From Streptomyces sp. CB02923 (GTDB lineage: Bacteria > Actinomycetota > Actinomycetes > Streptomycetales > Streptomycetaceae): a stretch of DNA of 64,000 bases. The stretch spans positions 184,600-248,599 of the forward strand of contig NZ_LWKZ01000003.1 of the NCBI RefSeq assembly GCF_001905005.1. The letters run 5' to 3'. The translations under genes and the position numbers were made by a program. Of the stretch, positions 30,386-51,100 are shown one piece after another (positions within the stretch are counted from its first letter, which is position 1; every line of letters starts with the position of its first letter). The notes below the pieces were generated by a model, which made no database searches, was not told where the DNA came from, and saw only the letters and a list, made by a program, of their open reading frames with translations.

Positions 30386-33300
30386 TCAGGAAAGGACATG
30401 GCCGGGCAGTCGGACGGGGTCGCCGAGGACCACCACGACTTCGCGGGCACCCTGGTAGGGGTCGCGGCTGTGGGCCATGCGGAGGTTGTCGACCAGCAGG
30501 ACGTCGCCGTCCTGCCAGGGCTCGCTCACGGTCGCGTCACGGTAGGCGGCGTTGAGCGTCTCGACGGTTTCGGTGTCGAGCGGGGTGCCGTCGCCGTAGG
30601 CGGTGTTGAAGGGCAGGCCCTCCGGGCCGTACACGTCGACGAGGTAGTCACGGACGACCGGGTCGAGCGTCCGCTCGTTGAGGAACGCCGCCTGGTTGAA
30701 CCACACCGGGGCGCCGGTCCGCGGGTGGTGGACGACGGCGGCACGGCGCTGCCGGGTGCGCAGCCGGCCGTCCGGCAGCCAGGTGTGTTCCAGGGCGGCG
30801 GCGGCGCAGTACGCGTCGACCTGCGCGCGGTCGTCGGTGCCGAACGCTTCCGTCCAGGAGACGCCGATGTCGTGGTACATGCGGGTGAGCAGCCAGCCGC
30901 CGTCGCGGGTGAAGCGGTCGACCAGATCGGCGGGCAGGGCGCGCAGCACCGCCTGGGAGTCGGCCACCCCGGTGCGGCCGCCGCTCGCGGGTGCGGTGAG
31001 GCAGCCGAAGAGGAGCAGACCGGGGACCTCGGTGGCGTAGCTCAGTTCGTGATGCATACACATCGGTTCGGCGGCGGGCCACTCGGAGGACCCGTACACG
31101 CCGTGACCGTGGTCCGCGCGGGGGGCGAACCGCTCCCGTTCGGTCATCGCCTCGATGCCCAGGGCGGCGGCGACGGCGGCCACCTCGGCGGGTGTGGCCA
31201 CGCCGAGGCCGCGCAGCAGGACGGCGCCGTGTTCGGCGACGGCGGTGTGTACGGCGGCCCGGTGCCGCTCGGCCCAGGCGGCGCCGGTCGCCGCCTCCTC
31301 GCCGGCGGGCACCGTCAGCACCGCGAGGCCGCTGTCGGACCGAACGGGCCGGGGGCCGTCGGCGGTGGGGTCCGTGGCCGGTGCGGGAGCCGCCTCCTGA
31401 GACGCCTTCCCGGTACGGGGGGCCGTACCGGTCTTGCGGTCGACCAGTGCGGCGACCTCGGCGACGGTCGGGGTGTCGGCGAGGTCTGCGACCGTCACCA
31501 CCCGGTCCAGGGCGATGGCGAGGCGGATGGCGGTCAGGGAGGTGCCGCCGAGGTCCGTGAAGTGCGTGTCGCGGCCGATGCGTTCCGACGGAATGTCGAG
31601 CAGCTTGGCCCAGATCGCCGCGACGCGGCGTTCGGTGGCGGTCGCCGGTGGGCCGGAGGCGTCCCCGCCGGCCTGCCGCACGGCCTCCTCCGCCAGGTGG
31701 GCCAGCGCTTTGCGGTCGGTCTTGCCGTTGTCGGTGAGGGGCAGTCCGGCGCGGTGGTGGAGGTGTCCGGGGACCATGTAGGCGGGCAGCGCGGCGGCCA
31801 GCGCCCGGCGTACCTCGTCGGTGGCCAGCGGCCGGGTCGTGGTGTAGTAGCCGACGAGAGCGCGCCGTTCGGGGCTTCCGGTGACGACCACCGCCCCATC
31901 ACGGACGCCGGGTACCTGGAGCAGCCGGTTCTCGATCTCGCCGATCTCGATGCGGAACCCGTTGATCTTGACCTGGGAGTCGCGGCGGCCGAGGAACTCC
32001 AGGGTGCCGCCGGGCAGCCAGCGGCCGAAGTCACCGGAGCGGTACAGCCGCTCCCCGGGCCGGTGCGGGTCCTGGCCGAAGGCCGCCTTGGTGCGGGCCT
32101 CGTCGTTGATGTAGCCGCGGCCGACGCAGACACCGGAGAAGACGATCTCGCCGGGTACGCCCAGCGGGACCGGTGACAGCCACTCGTCGACCACGTACAC
32201 CCGGACATTGCGGACGGCCTTGCCCAGCGGGACCGAGCGCGTGTCGGGCACCCGGTCCATGACCTCGTGATTGGTGTCGTCGGACGTCTCGGTGAGGCCG
32301 TAGGCGTTGGCCAGCAGCACCTTGGGGAACGCCGCGAACCAGCGCTGGACCAGCTCCTTCTTCAGTGCCTCGCCGGTGACGGAGACGCAGCGCAGCCGGG
32401 GCAGCGCGCGGGGCTCCTCCTCCAGGGCGGACAGCACCACCTCCAGGTAGGAGGGGACGAGTTGGGCCACGTGGACGCCGCCGTCGGCCAGGGTGTCGAC
32501 GAAGCGTCTGACATCGAGGACCGCCTCCTGCTCGACGATGTGGGTGCGGCCGCCGACGAGCAGTGCGGACACCAGCTGCCACAGGGAGATGTCGAAACAC
32601 TGGGGGGCGGTCTGCGCGACGACGTACCCCTCCTCGATGCCCAGGTCCTCGATCTTGGCCAGCACGTGGTTGAGGAAGCCGTCGTGCTCGCACATGGCGC
32701 CCTTGGGCTCGCCGGTGGAGCCGGAGGTGAAGTAGAGGTAGGCGAGCTGGTCGGCGGCGACCGGCAGCCCGAGGTCGTCGTCCGGCCCGCCCTGCGCCAG
32801 CACCTCGTCGATGACGGCGGTGCGGATGCGCTCGCGTCCGGTGAGCGCTTCCTCCAGGTGGGGGACGCCGTGTTCGGCGAGCACCCAGCGGGCTTCGCTC
32901 CGCGCCAGGACGGTGGCGATCCGCTCGGCCGGGAACCGGGGCTCCAGCGGCAGATAGCAGCCACCCGCCTTGAAGACGGCGAGCACCGCGGCGAGCCACT
33001 CCAGGTTGCGTTCGCAGACCACGGCCACGATGTCCTCGGGGCGCAGGCCCTGCTCGTGCAGGGACCGGGCGAGGATGTTGGCGCGCCGGTTGAGTTCGGC
33101 GTAGGTCCAGCTGCGGTCCCCCTGGACAGCGGCGACGGCGTCGGGGTGGCGGCGCACCCGCTCCTCGAACAGCTCGTGGCAGCGGCGGTCGGGCAGCTTT
33201 TTGACCGGGCCCGCGAACCCGAGGAGCAGCTGGTCGAGTTCGGCAGCCGACAGCAGGCTGTCGAGGTGGTGCGGGGCGTTCGGGGCCGTGGTCATCCGGC

Positions 33301-33634
33301 GCAGGGCGCGCTCCAGGTATGCGGCGATGCGATCGGCATCGACGTACTCCTGGGCCTGGGCCGCCCGCCATGCGGCACGGGCCTGCTCGCGGCCCTCTTC
33401 GGTGGCGGCCCAGGCGATCAGGTCGCGCCAGGTGCCCCCGCCGGCCGGCCATTCCTGGAACCCGGTGACCGCGGCGGCCACCTTGGCCTGCGCCGCGAGC
33501 CATACCGTCCGGCTGTCGACGGCGGACTCCACGGCGAGCCGGTCGATTCCGGCCGCGACGTCCGAGGGCAGTACGGACAGGCCCTGCTCCGCCGTACCGT
33601 CGCTGACCTGACTGCCGCCTGCGCTGTCCCTCAC
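30386..33634 (-). CDS. NRPS A-T with C-terminal TauD-type hydroxylase and N-terminal condensation remnant
   Basis: About 1,082 residues from a GTG at 33634 (an ATG at 33658 is an alternative; neither has a strong ribosome binding site). Residues ~10-140 resemble only the tail of a condensation domain, without HHxxxDG. The A domain (~150-645) has 'LYFTSGSTGEPKGAM', an unusual 'NAYGLTETSDDTNHE' and 'YRSGDFGRWL'; pocket residues read DIWQSTADD. The carrier (~665-735) has Ser near 700 in 'FTDLGGTSLT'. The TauD domain (~770-1080) has the iron-binding HxE in 'CMHHELSYATEV' and the distal His in 'LRMAHSRDPYQG', most like SyrP-type enzymes that beta-hydroxylate a carrier-bound amino acid. It would make a hydroxylated aminoacyl thioester on its own carrier, which has to be passed on in trans. 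Confidence 0.92.
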   Translation of the reverse strand: MRDSAGGSQVSDGTAEQGLSVLPSDVAAGIDRLAVESAVDSRTVWLAAQAKVAAAVTGFQEWPAGGGTWRDLIAWAATEEGREQARAAWRAAQAQEYVDADRIAAYLERALRRMTTAPNAPHHLDSLLSAAELDQLLLGFAGPVKKLPDRRCHELFEERVRRHPDAVAAVQGDRSWTYAELNRRANILARSLHEQGLRPEDIVAVVCERNLEWLAAVLAVFKAGGCYLPLEPRFPAERIATVLARSEARWVLAEHGVPHLEEALTGRERIRTAVIDEVLAQGGPDDDLGLPVAADQLAYLYFTSGSTGEPKGAMCEHDGFLNHVLAKIEDLGIEEGYVVAQTAPQCFDISLWQLVSALLVGGRTHIVEQEAVLDVRRFVDTLADGGVHVAQLVPSYLEVVLSALEEEPRALPRLRCVSVTGEALKKELVQRWFAAFPKVLLANAYGLTETSDDTNHEVMDRVPDTRSVPLGKAVRNVRVYVVDEWLSPVPLGVPGEIVFSGVCVGRGYINDEARTKAAFGQDPHRPGERLYRSGDFGRWLPGGTLEFLGRRDSQVKINGFRIEIGEIENRLLQVPGVRDGAVVVTGSPERRALVGYYTTTRPLATDEVRRALAAALPAYMVPGHLHHRAGLPLTDNGKTDRKALAHLAEEAVRQAGGDASGPPATATERRVAAIWAKLLDIPSERIGRDTHFTDLGGTSLTAIRLAIALDRVVTVADLADTPTVAEVAALVDRKTGTAPRTGKASQEAAPAPATDPTADGPRPVRSDSGLAVLTVPAGEEAATGAAWAERHRAAVHTAVAEHGAVLLRGLGVATPAEVAAVAAALGIEAMTERERFAPRADHGHGVYGSSEWPAAEPMCMHHELSYATEVPGLLLFGCLTAPASGGRTGVADSQAVLRALPADLVDRFTRDGGWLLTRMYHDIGVSWTEAFGTDDRAQVDAYCAAAALEHTWLPDGRLRTRQRRAAVVHHPRTGAPVWFNQAAFLNERTLDPVVRDYLVDVYGPEGLPFNTAYGDGTPLDTETVETLNAAYRDATVSEPWQDGDVLLVDNLRMAHSRDPYQGAREVVVVLGDPVRLPGHVLS

Positions 33635-33671
33635 GAGTCTGCACCCCACACCGGACATCTGTCGGATCGCA

Positions 33672-33688
33672 GGATCACCGAGTGATCC
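33672..33688. promoter_or_regulatory. Palindrome in the leader of the A-T-TauD operon
   Basis: GGATCAC-CGA-GTGATCC is a perfect 7-bp inverted repeat with a 3-base centre. It lies between the predicted -10 box (33704-33709) and the start codons of the minus-strand NRPS gene, where a bound repressor or an RNA hairpin could block expression. Nothing in the window identifies the binding protein. Confidence 0.4.
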
Positions 33689-33703
33689 CACCTGGTGGAA
33701 GTG

Positions 33704-33735
33704 ACGCTAGAAGGGGCCCTTATCGCTGGACTATC
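33704..33735 (-). promoter_or_regulatory. Predicted promoter of the A-T-TauD operon (cluster-type)
   Basis: On the minus strand GATAGT (33735-33730), 20 bases, then TAGCGT (33709-33704), about 70 bases before the GTG start. Hexamer and spacing follow the pattern at the halogenase, thioesterase, NRPS1 and amidase promoters. The 32-base block is repeated with 22 identities at 34629-34660. Confidence 0.5.
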
Positions 33736-33884
33736 AGCGTCCCCGGGGCCGGTGAAATCCTCATGGGGATACCGTCGGAGGCGGTCGGGCGCAGCGCGGG
33801 AACCGACGGCCCTTGCCGGGGAAGGGGCGCCGGCCGGAGGGCGGAGACGGTTCGGTTCCCTGCCGCGCCCTGGCGCGGTTCCCG

Positions 33885-34026
33885 CCCACCCGCCTTGGGT
33901 AGCCCCCGAGGTGGTTCTGGCCCACTCGCCTTGGGTAGCCCCCGAGGTGGTTCTGGCCCACCCGCCTTGGGTAGCCCCCGACGTGGTTCTCGCCCACCCG
34001 CCTTGGGTAACCCCCGAGGTGGGGGG
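33885..34026. repeat. 36-bp minisatellite, four tandem copies
   Basis: Copies begin at 33885, 33921, 33957 and 33993, the last slightly short; they contain CCGCCTTGGGTAGCCCCCGA and differ at a few bases. The period is a multiple of three, so long repetitive reading frames appear on both strands, but no start signal or protein family supports coding. The array lies in the 1.28-kb divergent region (33635-34916) between two NRPS transcription units, which otherwise holds the second minisatellite, a GntR remnant and promoter elements. Confidence 0.9.
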
Positions 34027-34229
34027 ACGAGTCCGTTCGATTTGCTCCGGTAGGTGCGCGACGGCGGTTCGGCTCCGCCGCGCACCGCCACCGCCGCGCA
34101 CCGGCACCGAGCGGTGCATCGCCCGTGCGCCTGTCCTGGCCGGCGCCTCGATGTCGATGCCTTCGGCGTCCACGGGGACGGGAAGGGCCGCAGTCCCACC
34201 GCAGGGCGGGGGCGGGCACCAGGTACGCG

Positions 34230-34357
34230 GCGATGCGGGTGCCGGAGCCCTGGGCGGCGGGGCGATGCGGGTGCCGAAGCTCTGGACGGCAGGGCGATGC
34301 GGGTGCCGGAGCCCTGGGCGGCAGGGTGATGAGGGTGCCGGAGCCCTGGGCGGCAGC
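34230..34357. repeat. 32-bp minisatellite, four tandem copies
   Basis: Copies start at 34230, 34262, 34294 and 34326 and share GATGCGGGTGCCGGAGCCCT with scattered substitutions. The unit is unrelated to the 36-bp array 200 bases away. It abuts, and may have replaced, the 3' part of the GntR-like remnant on the minus strand. Confidence 0.9.
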
Positions 34358-34358
34358 C

Positions 34359-34452
34359 GGGTGCGGGGACGTGGCACTCCGGAGGAAATCTCTTCTCTTA
34401 TCGTGCGCTCGATCTGAGCTGTGAGCGGCTCATCGGATTCCCGGGGACGCAT
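34359..34452 (-). pseudogene. Possible remnant of a GntR-family regulator gene
   Basis: From an ATG at 34452 the minus strand encodes 'EPLTAQIERTIREEISSG' followed by 'VPRPRTRLP', which fits the first helix and turn of a GntR winged helix (consensus pLyeqI..lr..I..G.l.pG.rLP). Beyond ~34360 the frame becomes Pro/Arg-rich and enters the 32-bp repeats, so the rest of the gene is lost. Only ~30 residues support this, so it could be chance. Confidence 0.35.
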
Positions 34453-34628
34453 GGATCAAGGCTTGCCGGACCACTTCTTCGGTTCCCCGAGTGCACGGGA
34501 ATTACTGCTGACATGTGGTCTGGGCGCGGTGTCACGGTGGGGTACGGAACGGCCGGGCGTCGAGGGCAGGGCCCGCGCGCGGACATCGGCCTGCGCGGTG
34601 CCGCGCCGCCCTCCGCCCGGCGGCGAAT

Positions 34629-34660
34629 ACGCCGGAAGAGACGTTGATCGTTGGACTGTC
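34629..34660 (-). promoter_or_regulatory. Degenerate second copy of the A-T-TauD promoter block
   Basis: On the minus strand GACAGT (34660-34655), 20 bases, then CGGCGT (34634-34629), aligned with 33704-33735 at 22 of 32 positions. The -10 box has lost its leading TA, so activity is doubtful. It points toward the GntR-like remnant that starts 177 bases away. Confidence 0.4.
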
Positions 34661-34747
34661 GGCGCCGCCGGGTTTCCCGACCGCCGGTCGCGTCCGGTGG
34701 ATCCGGTGAGGGCGCAGGCGCGGGCTTCCTGACTGCGAAGCAGCCGC

Positions 34748-34779
34748 GATAACAAGACGAAAGCTGGACCGCCTACCTT
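34748..34779 (+). promoter_or_regulatory. Predicted promoter of the NRPS1-NRPS2-NRPS3 operon (cluster-type)
   Basis: GATAAC (34748-34753), exactly 20 bases including GAAAG, then TACCTT (34774-34779). Transcription would begin about 130 bases before the ATG of NRPS1, leaving a leader that contains the hairpin at 34799-34822. Same layout as four other cluster promoters. Confidence 0.55.
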
Positions 34780-34798
34780 TCCGATCGGCTGGTGAAAT

Positions 34799-34822
34799 GG
34801 AACCCGTGACTTCACGGGTTCC
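34799..34822 (+). promoter_or_regulatory. Hairpin in the NRPS1 leader, possible attenuator or operator
   Basis: Perfect 10-bp arms GGAACCCGTG (34799-34808) and CACGGGTTCC (34813-34822) with loop ACTT, followed by TTTCGCG. It lies after the predicted transcription start and 95 bases before the NRPS1 ATG. As RNA it would resemble a terminator or attenuator; as DNA it is a 24-bp palindromic site. Confidence 0.45.
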
Positions 34823-34916
34823 TTTCGCGTGTTCGCCGGCGCAGAAATCGCGAGGCCCGTTCTCTTTTCCGTAACACCCATGGCCTCGACACGGGACCGC
34901 ACAAGGAGTCGACGGC

Positions 34917-45161
<10,245 letters not shown>

Positions 45162-45163
45162 CC

Positions 45164-48100
45164 ATGATTCCGCTGTCATTCGCCCAACACCGGCTGTGGT
45201 TCCTCCAGCAGTTCGAGGGACCGAGCGCGGCCTACAACCTGCCGATGCTGCTGCGGCTGACCGGCGACCTGGACGTCGCGGCCCTGCGGGGCGCGCTCCA
45301 TGACGTGGTGGAGCGGCACGAGAGCCTGCGGACCGTCTTCCCCGACCACGACGGCAACCCCCACCAGCAGGTGCTCGCGGCCGACGAGGCCCGTCCGGTG
45401 ATCGAGACGGTCCGCACCGACGAGGAGCGGCTGCCCGCGCTGCTGCTGGAGGCCGCCTCGCACGCCTTCGACCTGACACGGGACATTCCGGTGCGCGCGT
45501 GGCTGTTCGAGACGGCACCGGATGCTCATGTCCTGCTGCTGATGGTGCATCACATCGCGGCCGACGGCGGTTCGCTCGCCCCGCTGACCAGGGACCTGTC
45601 GGTGGCCTACGCCGCCCGTCGTACGGACGCGGCGCCGCGGTGGGACGCCCTGCCGGTGCAGTACGCCGATTACACGCTGTGGCAGCGGGAGGTCCTCGGC
45701 GACGAGGACGACCCGGACAGCCTGATCAGCGAGCAGGTCGCCTTCTGGCAGGAGACGCTGGGCGGGCTTCCCGACCAGCTGGAGCTGCCCACCGACCGGC
45801 CGCGGCCGGCGGTGGCCGGTTACCGGGGCGACCAGGTCGCGCTGTCCTGGGATGCCGGGCTGCACCGTGATCTGGTGCGCGTGGCCCGTACGCACCAGTG
45901 CAGTGTGTTCATGGTGGTGCAGGCTGCGCTGGCGGCGTTGCTGACCCGGCTGGGTGCGGGGACCGACATTCCCATCGGTTCGCCGATCGCCGGGCGTACC
46001 GATGATGCTCTGGAGGACCTGGTCGGGTTCTTCGTCAACACGCTCGTGCTGCGTACCGACACGTCCGGCGATCCGGCCTTCGCCGAGCTGTTGGCGCGGG
46101 TGCGGGAGACGGACCTGGCGGCCTACGCGCACCAGGACGTGCCCTTCGAGCGGCTCGTGGAAGCCGTCAACCCCGTCCGGTCGATGGCGCACCACCCGCT
46201 CTTCCAGGTACTGCTGGTCCTCCAGAACAACGCCAAGGCCGTGCCGGAGTTCCCGGGGCTGCGGGCCGAGCTGGACGGTGTCGACACCGGGGTCGCCAAG
46301 TTCGACCTCTCCTTCGACCTGGAGGAGCGGCTGGATTCCGCGGGTGAACCCGAGGGGATCGCCGTCGAGGTGGAGTTCGCCACGGAGCTGTTCGACAAGG
46401 GCAGCGTCGAGCTGATGGTGCGGCGGCTGGAACGGCTGCTGCGAGCGGCACTCGCCGACCCGTCACGGACGGTCGGGGAGTTGGCGGTGCTCTCGGAGGA
46501 AGAGCTCCACCGGCAGCTCGTCACGTGGAATGCCACGGACCGCGAGGTGCCGGCGGCGAGCGTGCGGGAGCTGTTCGAGGCCCAGGCCGACCGGACACCC
46601 GGCGCCGCCGCGGTGCGCTGCGGGGACGCGTGCCTGAGCTACGCGGCGCTCGACGCCCGCGCCAACCGGCTGGCGCGCCTGCTGCGCACCCACGGCGTCG
46701 GCCCGGAGAGCTATGCGGCCCTCGCCCTGCCCCGGTCCGTCGAACTTCCCGTCGCGCTGCTGGCCGTCGCCAAGACCGGCGCCGCCTACCTGCCCGTCGA
46801 CCCCGACCACCCCGCCGACCGCCTCGCCCACGTCCTCGCCGACGCCGCCCCGGTCTGCGTGCTCACCACCGGTGCCCTCGCACCGCGGCTCCCCGGCACG
46901 GGGGCCGCACGGGTGGTGCTCGACGCGCCGGACACCACGGCCGCGTTGGCGGCCCTGCCGGACGGCCGCCTCACCGGGCCCGAGCAGCCGGTCGGCACGA
47001 CGCCGGAAAGCCCGGCCTACGCGATCTACACCTCCGGGTCGACCGGCCGCCCCAAGGGCGTCGTCGTCTCGGTCGGCAACCTGGTCAACTTCCTCGGCGC
47101 GATGCGGCAGGTGTTCGCTCCGCAACCGTCGGACCGGTTGCTCGCCGTCACCACCATCGCGTTCGACATTGCGGGACTGGAGATGTACCTGCCGCTGATC
47201 TGCGGCGCGTCCGTCCACCTCGCCACGTCCGAGGAGGTGCGCGACACCCCGCGCCTGGCCGCGCTGCTGACCTCCTCCGGTGCCACGCTGATGCAGGCCA
47301 CCCCGTCGCTGTGGCAGGGCCTGGTGGACCAGTTCCCCGAAGCGCTGCACGGGCTGCGGGTTCTGGTCGGCGGCGAGGCGCTGCCCACCCCGCTGGCGCA
47401 CGCCCTGGCCGCGCACGCCGCCGGCGTGACGAACCTCTACGGCCCGACGGAGACCACCATCTGGTCGACCCTCGCGGACGTCACCGGGGAGGGCGCGGCC
47501 CCCATCGGCCGGCCGATCGGCAACACCCGGGCGTACGTGCTGGACGCGCGGCTGCGGCCGGTACCGCCCGGCGTCCCGGGCGAGTTCTACCTCGCCGGGC
47601 GGGGCGTGGCACGCGGCTACCGCGGGCGGCCCGGGGTGACGGCAGGACGCTTCGTGGCGAACCCGTTCGGCGCGCCCGGAGCGCGGATGTACCGCACCGG
47701 TGACCTCGTGCGGTGGCGCGCCGACGGGCAGCTGGAATTCCTCGGCCGCGTCGACCACCAGGTCAAGGTCCGCGGCTTCCGCATCGAACTGGGCGAGATC
47801 GAGTCCGCTGTCGCCGGGCACCCGGCCGTCGGGCAGGCCACGGCGCTGGTCCGGGAGGACCGGCCGGGCGACCAGCGCATCGTGGTCTACGTGGTGCCGG
47901 CCCACGGCGGCGCGGCGCCCGCGTCGGCCGGGCTGCGGCGCCATGCGGGCACCCTGCTGCCGGAGTACATGCTGCCCACCGCCTTCGTCGTGCTCGACGC
48001 CCTTCCGCTGACCCCGAACGGCAAGGTCGACCGGGCGGCGCTGCCGGCTCCGGAGAGCGAGCCGGACACCGGCAGCCGGGGGCCGCGTACCGCACGCGAG

Positions 48101-51100
48101 GAGATCCTGTGCGGCATCTTCGCGGAGGTCCTCGGCATCGACCGGGCCGGGGCCGACGACGACTTCTTCGAGCTGGGCGGGCATTCGCTGCTCGCGACCC
48201 GGCTGATCAGCCGGGTACGTGCCGCCTTCGGGGTGGAGCTGGCGGTCCGGGACCTGTTCGAGGCCCCGACGGCCGCCGGCCTGGCCGGGCGGCTGGACGG
48301 CGCGGCGGGCGCACGGGCGGTGCTGGAGCCGGCGGTGCGGCCCGCGCGGGTACCGCTGTCCTTCGCGCAACGGCGGCTGTGGTTCCTCGACAAGCTGGAG
48401 GGGCCGAGCACCACGTACAACGTGCCGATGCTGCTGCGGCTGACCGGGGAGCTGGACGTCCCGGCGCTGCGGGCGGCACTGGCGGACCTGACGGAACGCC
48501 ACGAGAGCCTGCGCACGGTCTTCCCGGACGTCGACGGCAAGCCGTACCAGCTGGTGCTGGACGGCGCCGCGGCACGGCCCGTCGTCGAGGCCGTGGAGAC
48601 CGTCGCCGGGCAGGCCCCGGAGCTGATCGCCGAGGCCGCCCGGCACACCTTCGACCTGGCCCGGGACGTCCCGCTGCGGGCCTGGGTGTTCTCCACGGCA
48701 CCCGAAGAGCACGCACTGCTGATCCTGGTGCATCACATCGCCGCCGACGGCGCCTCGCTGGCGCCGCTCGCCCGTGACCTGAGCGTCGCCTACACCGCGC
48801 GCCTGGCCGGCTCCGCGCCCGCTTTCCCGCCGCTGCCGGTGCAGTACGCGGACTACACGCTGTGGCAGCAGGCCATGCTGGGCGACGAGGACGACCCGGA
48901 CAGCGTGATCCGTGCCCAGATCGACCACTGGCGCACGGCCCTGGCCGGTGTTCCGGAGGAGCTGGCGCTGCCCACCGACCGCCCGCGGCCCGCCGTCGCC
49001 GGTTACCGGGGCGACCAGGCCCCCTTCACCTGGGACGCGGACCTGCACGCCGGTGTGATCCGGCTGGCCCGTACGCACCAGTGCAGTGTGTTCATGGTGG
49101 TGCAGGCTGCGCTGGCGGCGTTGCTGACCCGGCTGGGTGCGGGGACCGACATTCCCATCGGTTCGCCGATCGCGGGGCGTACCGATGATGCTTTGGAGGA
49201 CCTGGTCGGGTTCTTCGTCAACACGCTCGTGCTGCGTACGGACACTTCCGGCGATCCGGCCTTCGCCGAGCTGCTGGCGCGGGTGCGGGAGACGGACCTG
49301 GCGGCCTACGCCCACCAGGACGTGCCCTTCGAACGGCTCGTGGAAGCCGTCAACCCCGTCCGGTCGATGGCGCACCACCCGCTCTTCCAGGTGCTGCTGG
49401 TCCTCCAGAACACCGAGGACGCCCAGCTCGCCCTGCCCGGACTGCGGGCCGCCCTGGAAGACGTCGACACCGGCGCCGCCAAGGTCGACCTGACGTTCAA
49501 CATGGAGGAGCTGTACTCCGCGGAGCGGACTCCGGCGGGAATGACGGGAACCGTGGAGTTCGCGACCGCCCTCTTCGACCGGGAGACGGCCGAGGCGCTG
49601 GCCGAGCGGCTGGAGCGGCTGCTGCGTGCCGTCGTGGCGGACGCCTCGCTGCCGGTGTCCCGGCTGGACGTGCTGTCCCCGGCCGAGCGGCACCGGCTGC
49701 TGGTGGAGCGCAACGACACCGCGCACGAGGTGTCGCCGGCCACCCTCCCGGACCTCTTCCAGGCCCAGGCGGACCGCACCCCGCACGCCCCGGCGGCCGA
49801 GCACGAAGGCCGGGTCCTGACGTACGCGGAGTTGAACACCCGGGCGAACCGGCTGGCGCACGAGCTGATCGGCCGGGGCGTGGGCCCCGAGCAAACCGTG
49901 GCCTTGCTGCTGCCCCGCTCCCTGGACCTGGTCGTCTCCCTGCTCGCGGTCCTCAAGGCCGGCGCCGCCTACCTGCCCGTCGACCCGGAGTACCCCGCCG
50001 ACCGCATCGACTACATGCTGCGCGACGCCGGTCCGGCCCTCGTCCTCACCACGGCCGATGCCGCCGCGACACCCGTACCGGGCCTGGCCGCCCTGCCCGT
50101 GCCCGGCAACGCCGGCGCCTGGGCCCACCGGCCCGGAACCGATCCGGCCGACGCCGACCGCACCGGGCCGCTGCTGCTGGGGCATCCGGCGTATGTCATC
50201 TACACCTCCGGCTCCACCGGCCGGCCCAAGGGCGTCGTCGTGGCGCACACCGGTATGGCGAGCTTCGCGGCGGACAAGATCGACCGCTGTGGTGTCGAGC
50301 CGGGCAGCCGGGTGGCGCAGTTCTCGTCGCCCAGCTTCGACGCGTCGGTACTCGAACTGTGGCTGGCGCTGCTGTCCGGCGCCTGCCTGGTGATGCCCCC
50401 GGCCGGGCCGCTCGCCGGTGAGGTGCTGGCCCAGCAGCTGGCCGGACTCCGCATCAACCACGCGGTGCTGGCGCCGGCCGCGCTGGCGAGCGTGCCGGCC
50501 ACACCGCTGCCGGAGCTGCGGTCGCTGACGGTCGGCGGAGACGCCTTCACCGGAGAGGTCGTCACCCGCTGGGCCGGGGGGCGCCGGATGTTCAACGGCT
50601 ACGGTCCGACCGAGGCGACGGTCTGGGTGACATCGAGCCCGCCGCTGTCCGAGCCGGTCGCCCCGCCGATCGGCCGCCCGGTGCGCAACATCCGGGTGTA
50701 CGTCCTCGACGACGCGCTGTGCCCGGTGCCGGCCGGGGTGCCCGGCGAGCTGTACCTCGCGGGCGTCCAGCTGGCCCGCGGCTACCTGCACCGCCCCGGA
50801 ATGACCGCCGCGCGCTTCGTCGCCAACCCGTTCGGCGCGCCCGGAGCGCGGATGTACCGCACCGGTGACCTCGTGCGGTGGCGCGCCGACGGGCAGCTGG
50901 AGTTCGTCGGGCGCGCGGACGACCAGGTCAAGGTCCGCGGTTTCCGCATCGAGCTGGGCGAGATCGAGAACGTCCTGGCGGGGCACCCCGCAGTGGCGGA
51001 GACCGCCGTCGTCGTCCGTGAGGACCGGCCCGGCGACAAGCGCATCGTCGCCTATGTCGTCACGGCCGGGGAAGCCCCACTGGACGCCGGCGCGCTGCGG

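Noticed and set aside
33885..34357. Tandem repeats considered as a CRISPR array
   Set aside because: The units are directly adjacent with no unique spacers, the two arrays have different units, and no cas genes are present.
33695..34417. Plus-strand open frame of about 240 codons through both minisatellites
   Set aside because: No ribosome binding site or known domain, low-complexity repeats, and comparable open frames exist on the other strand. Treated as repeat DNA.
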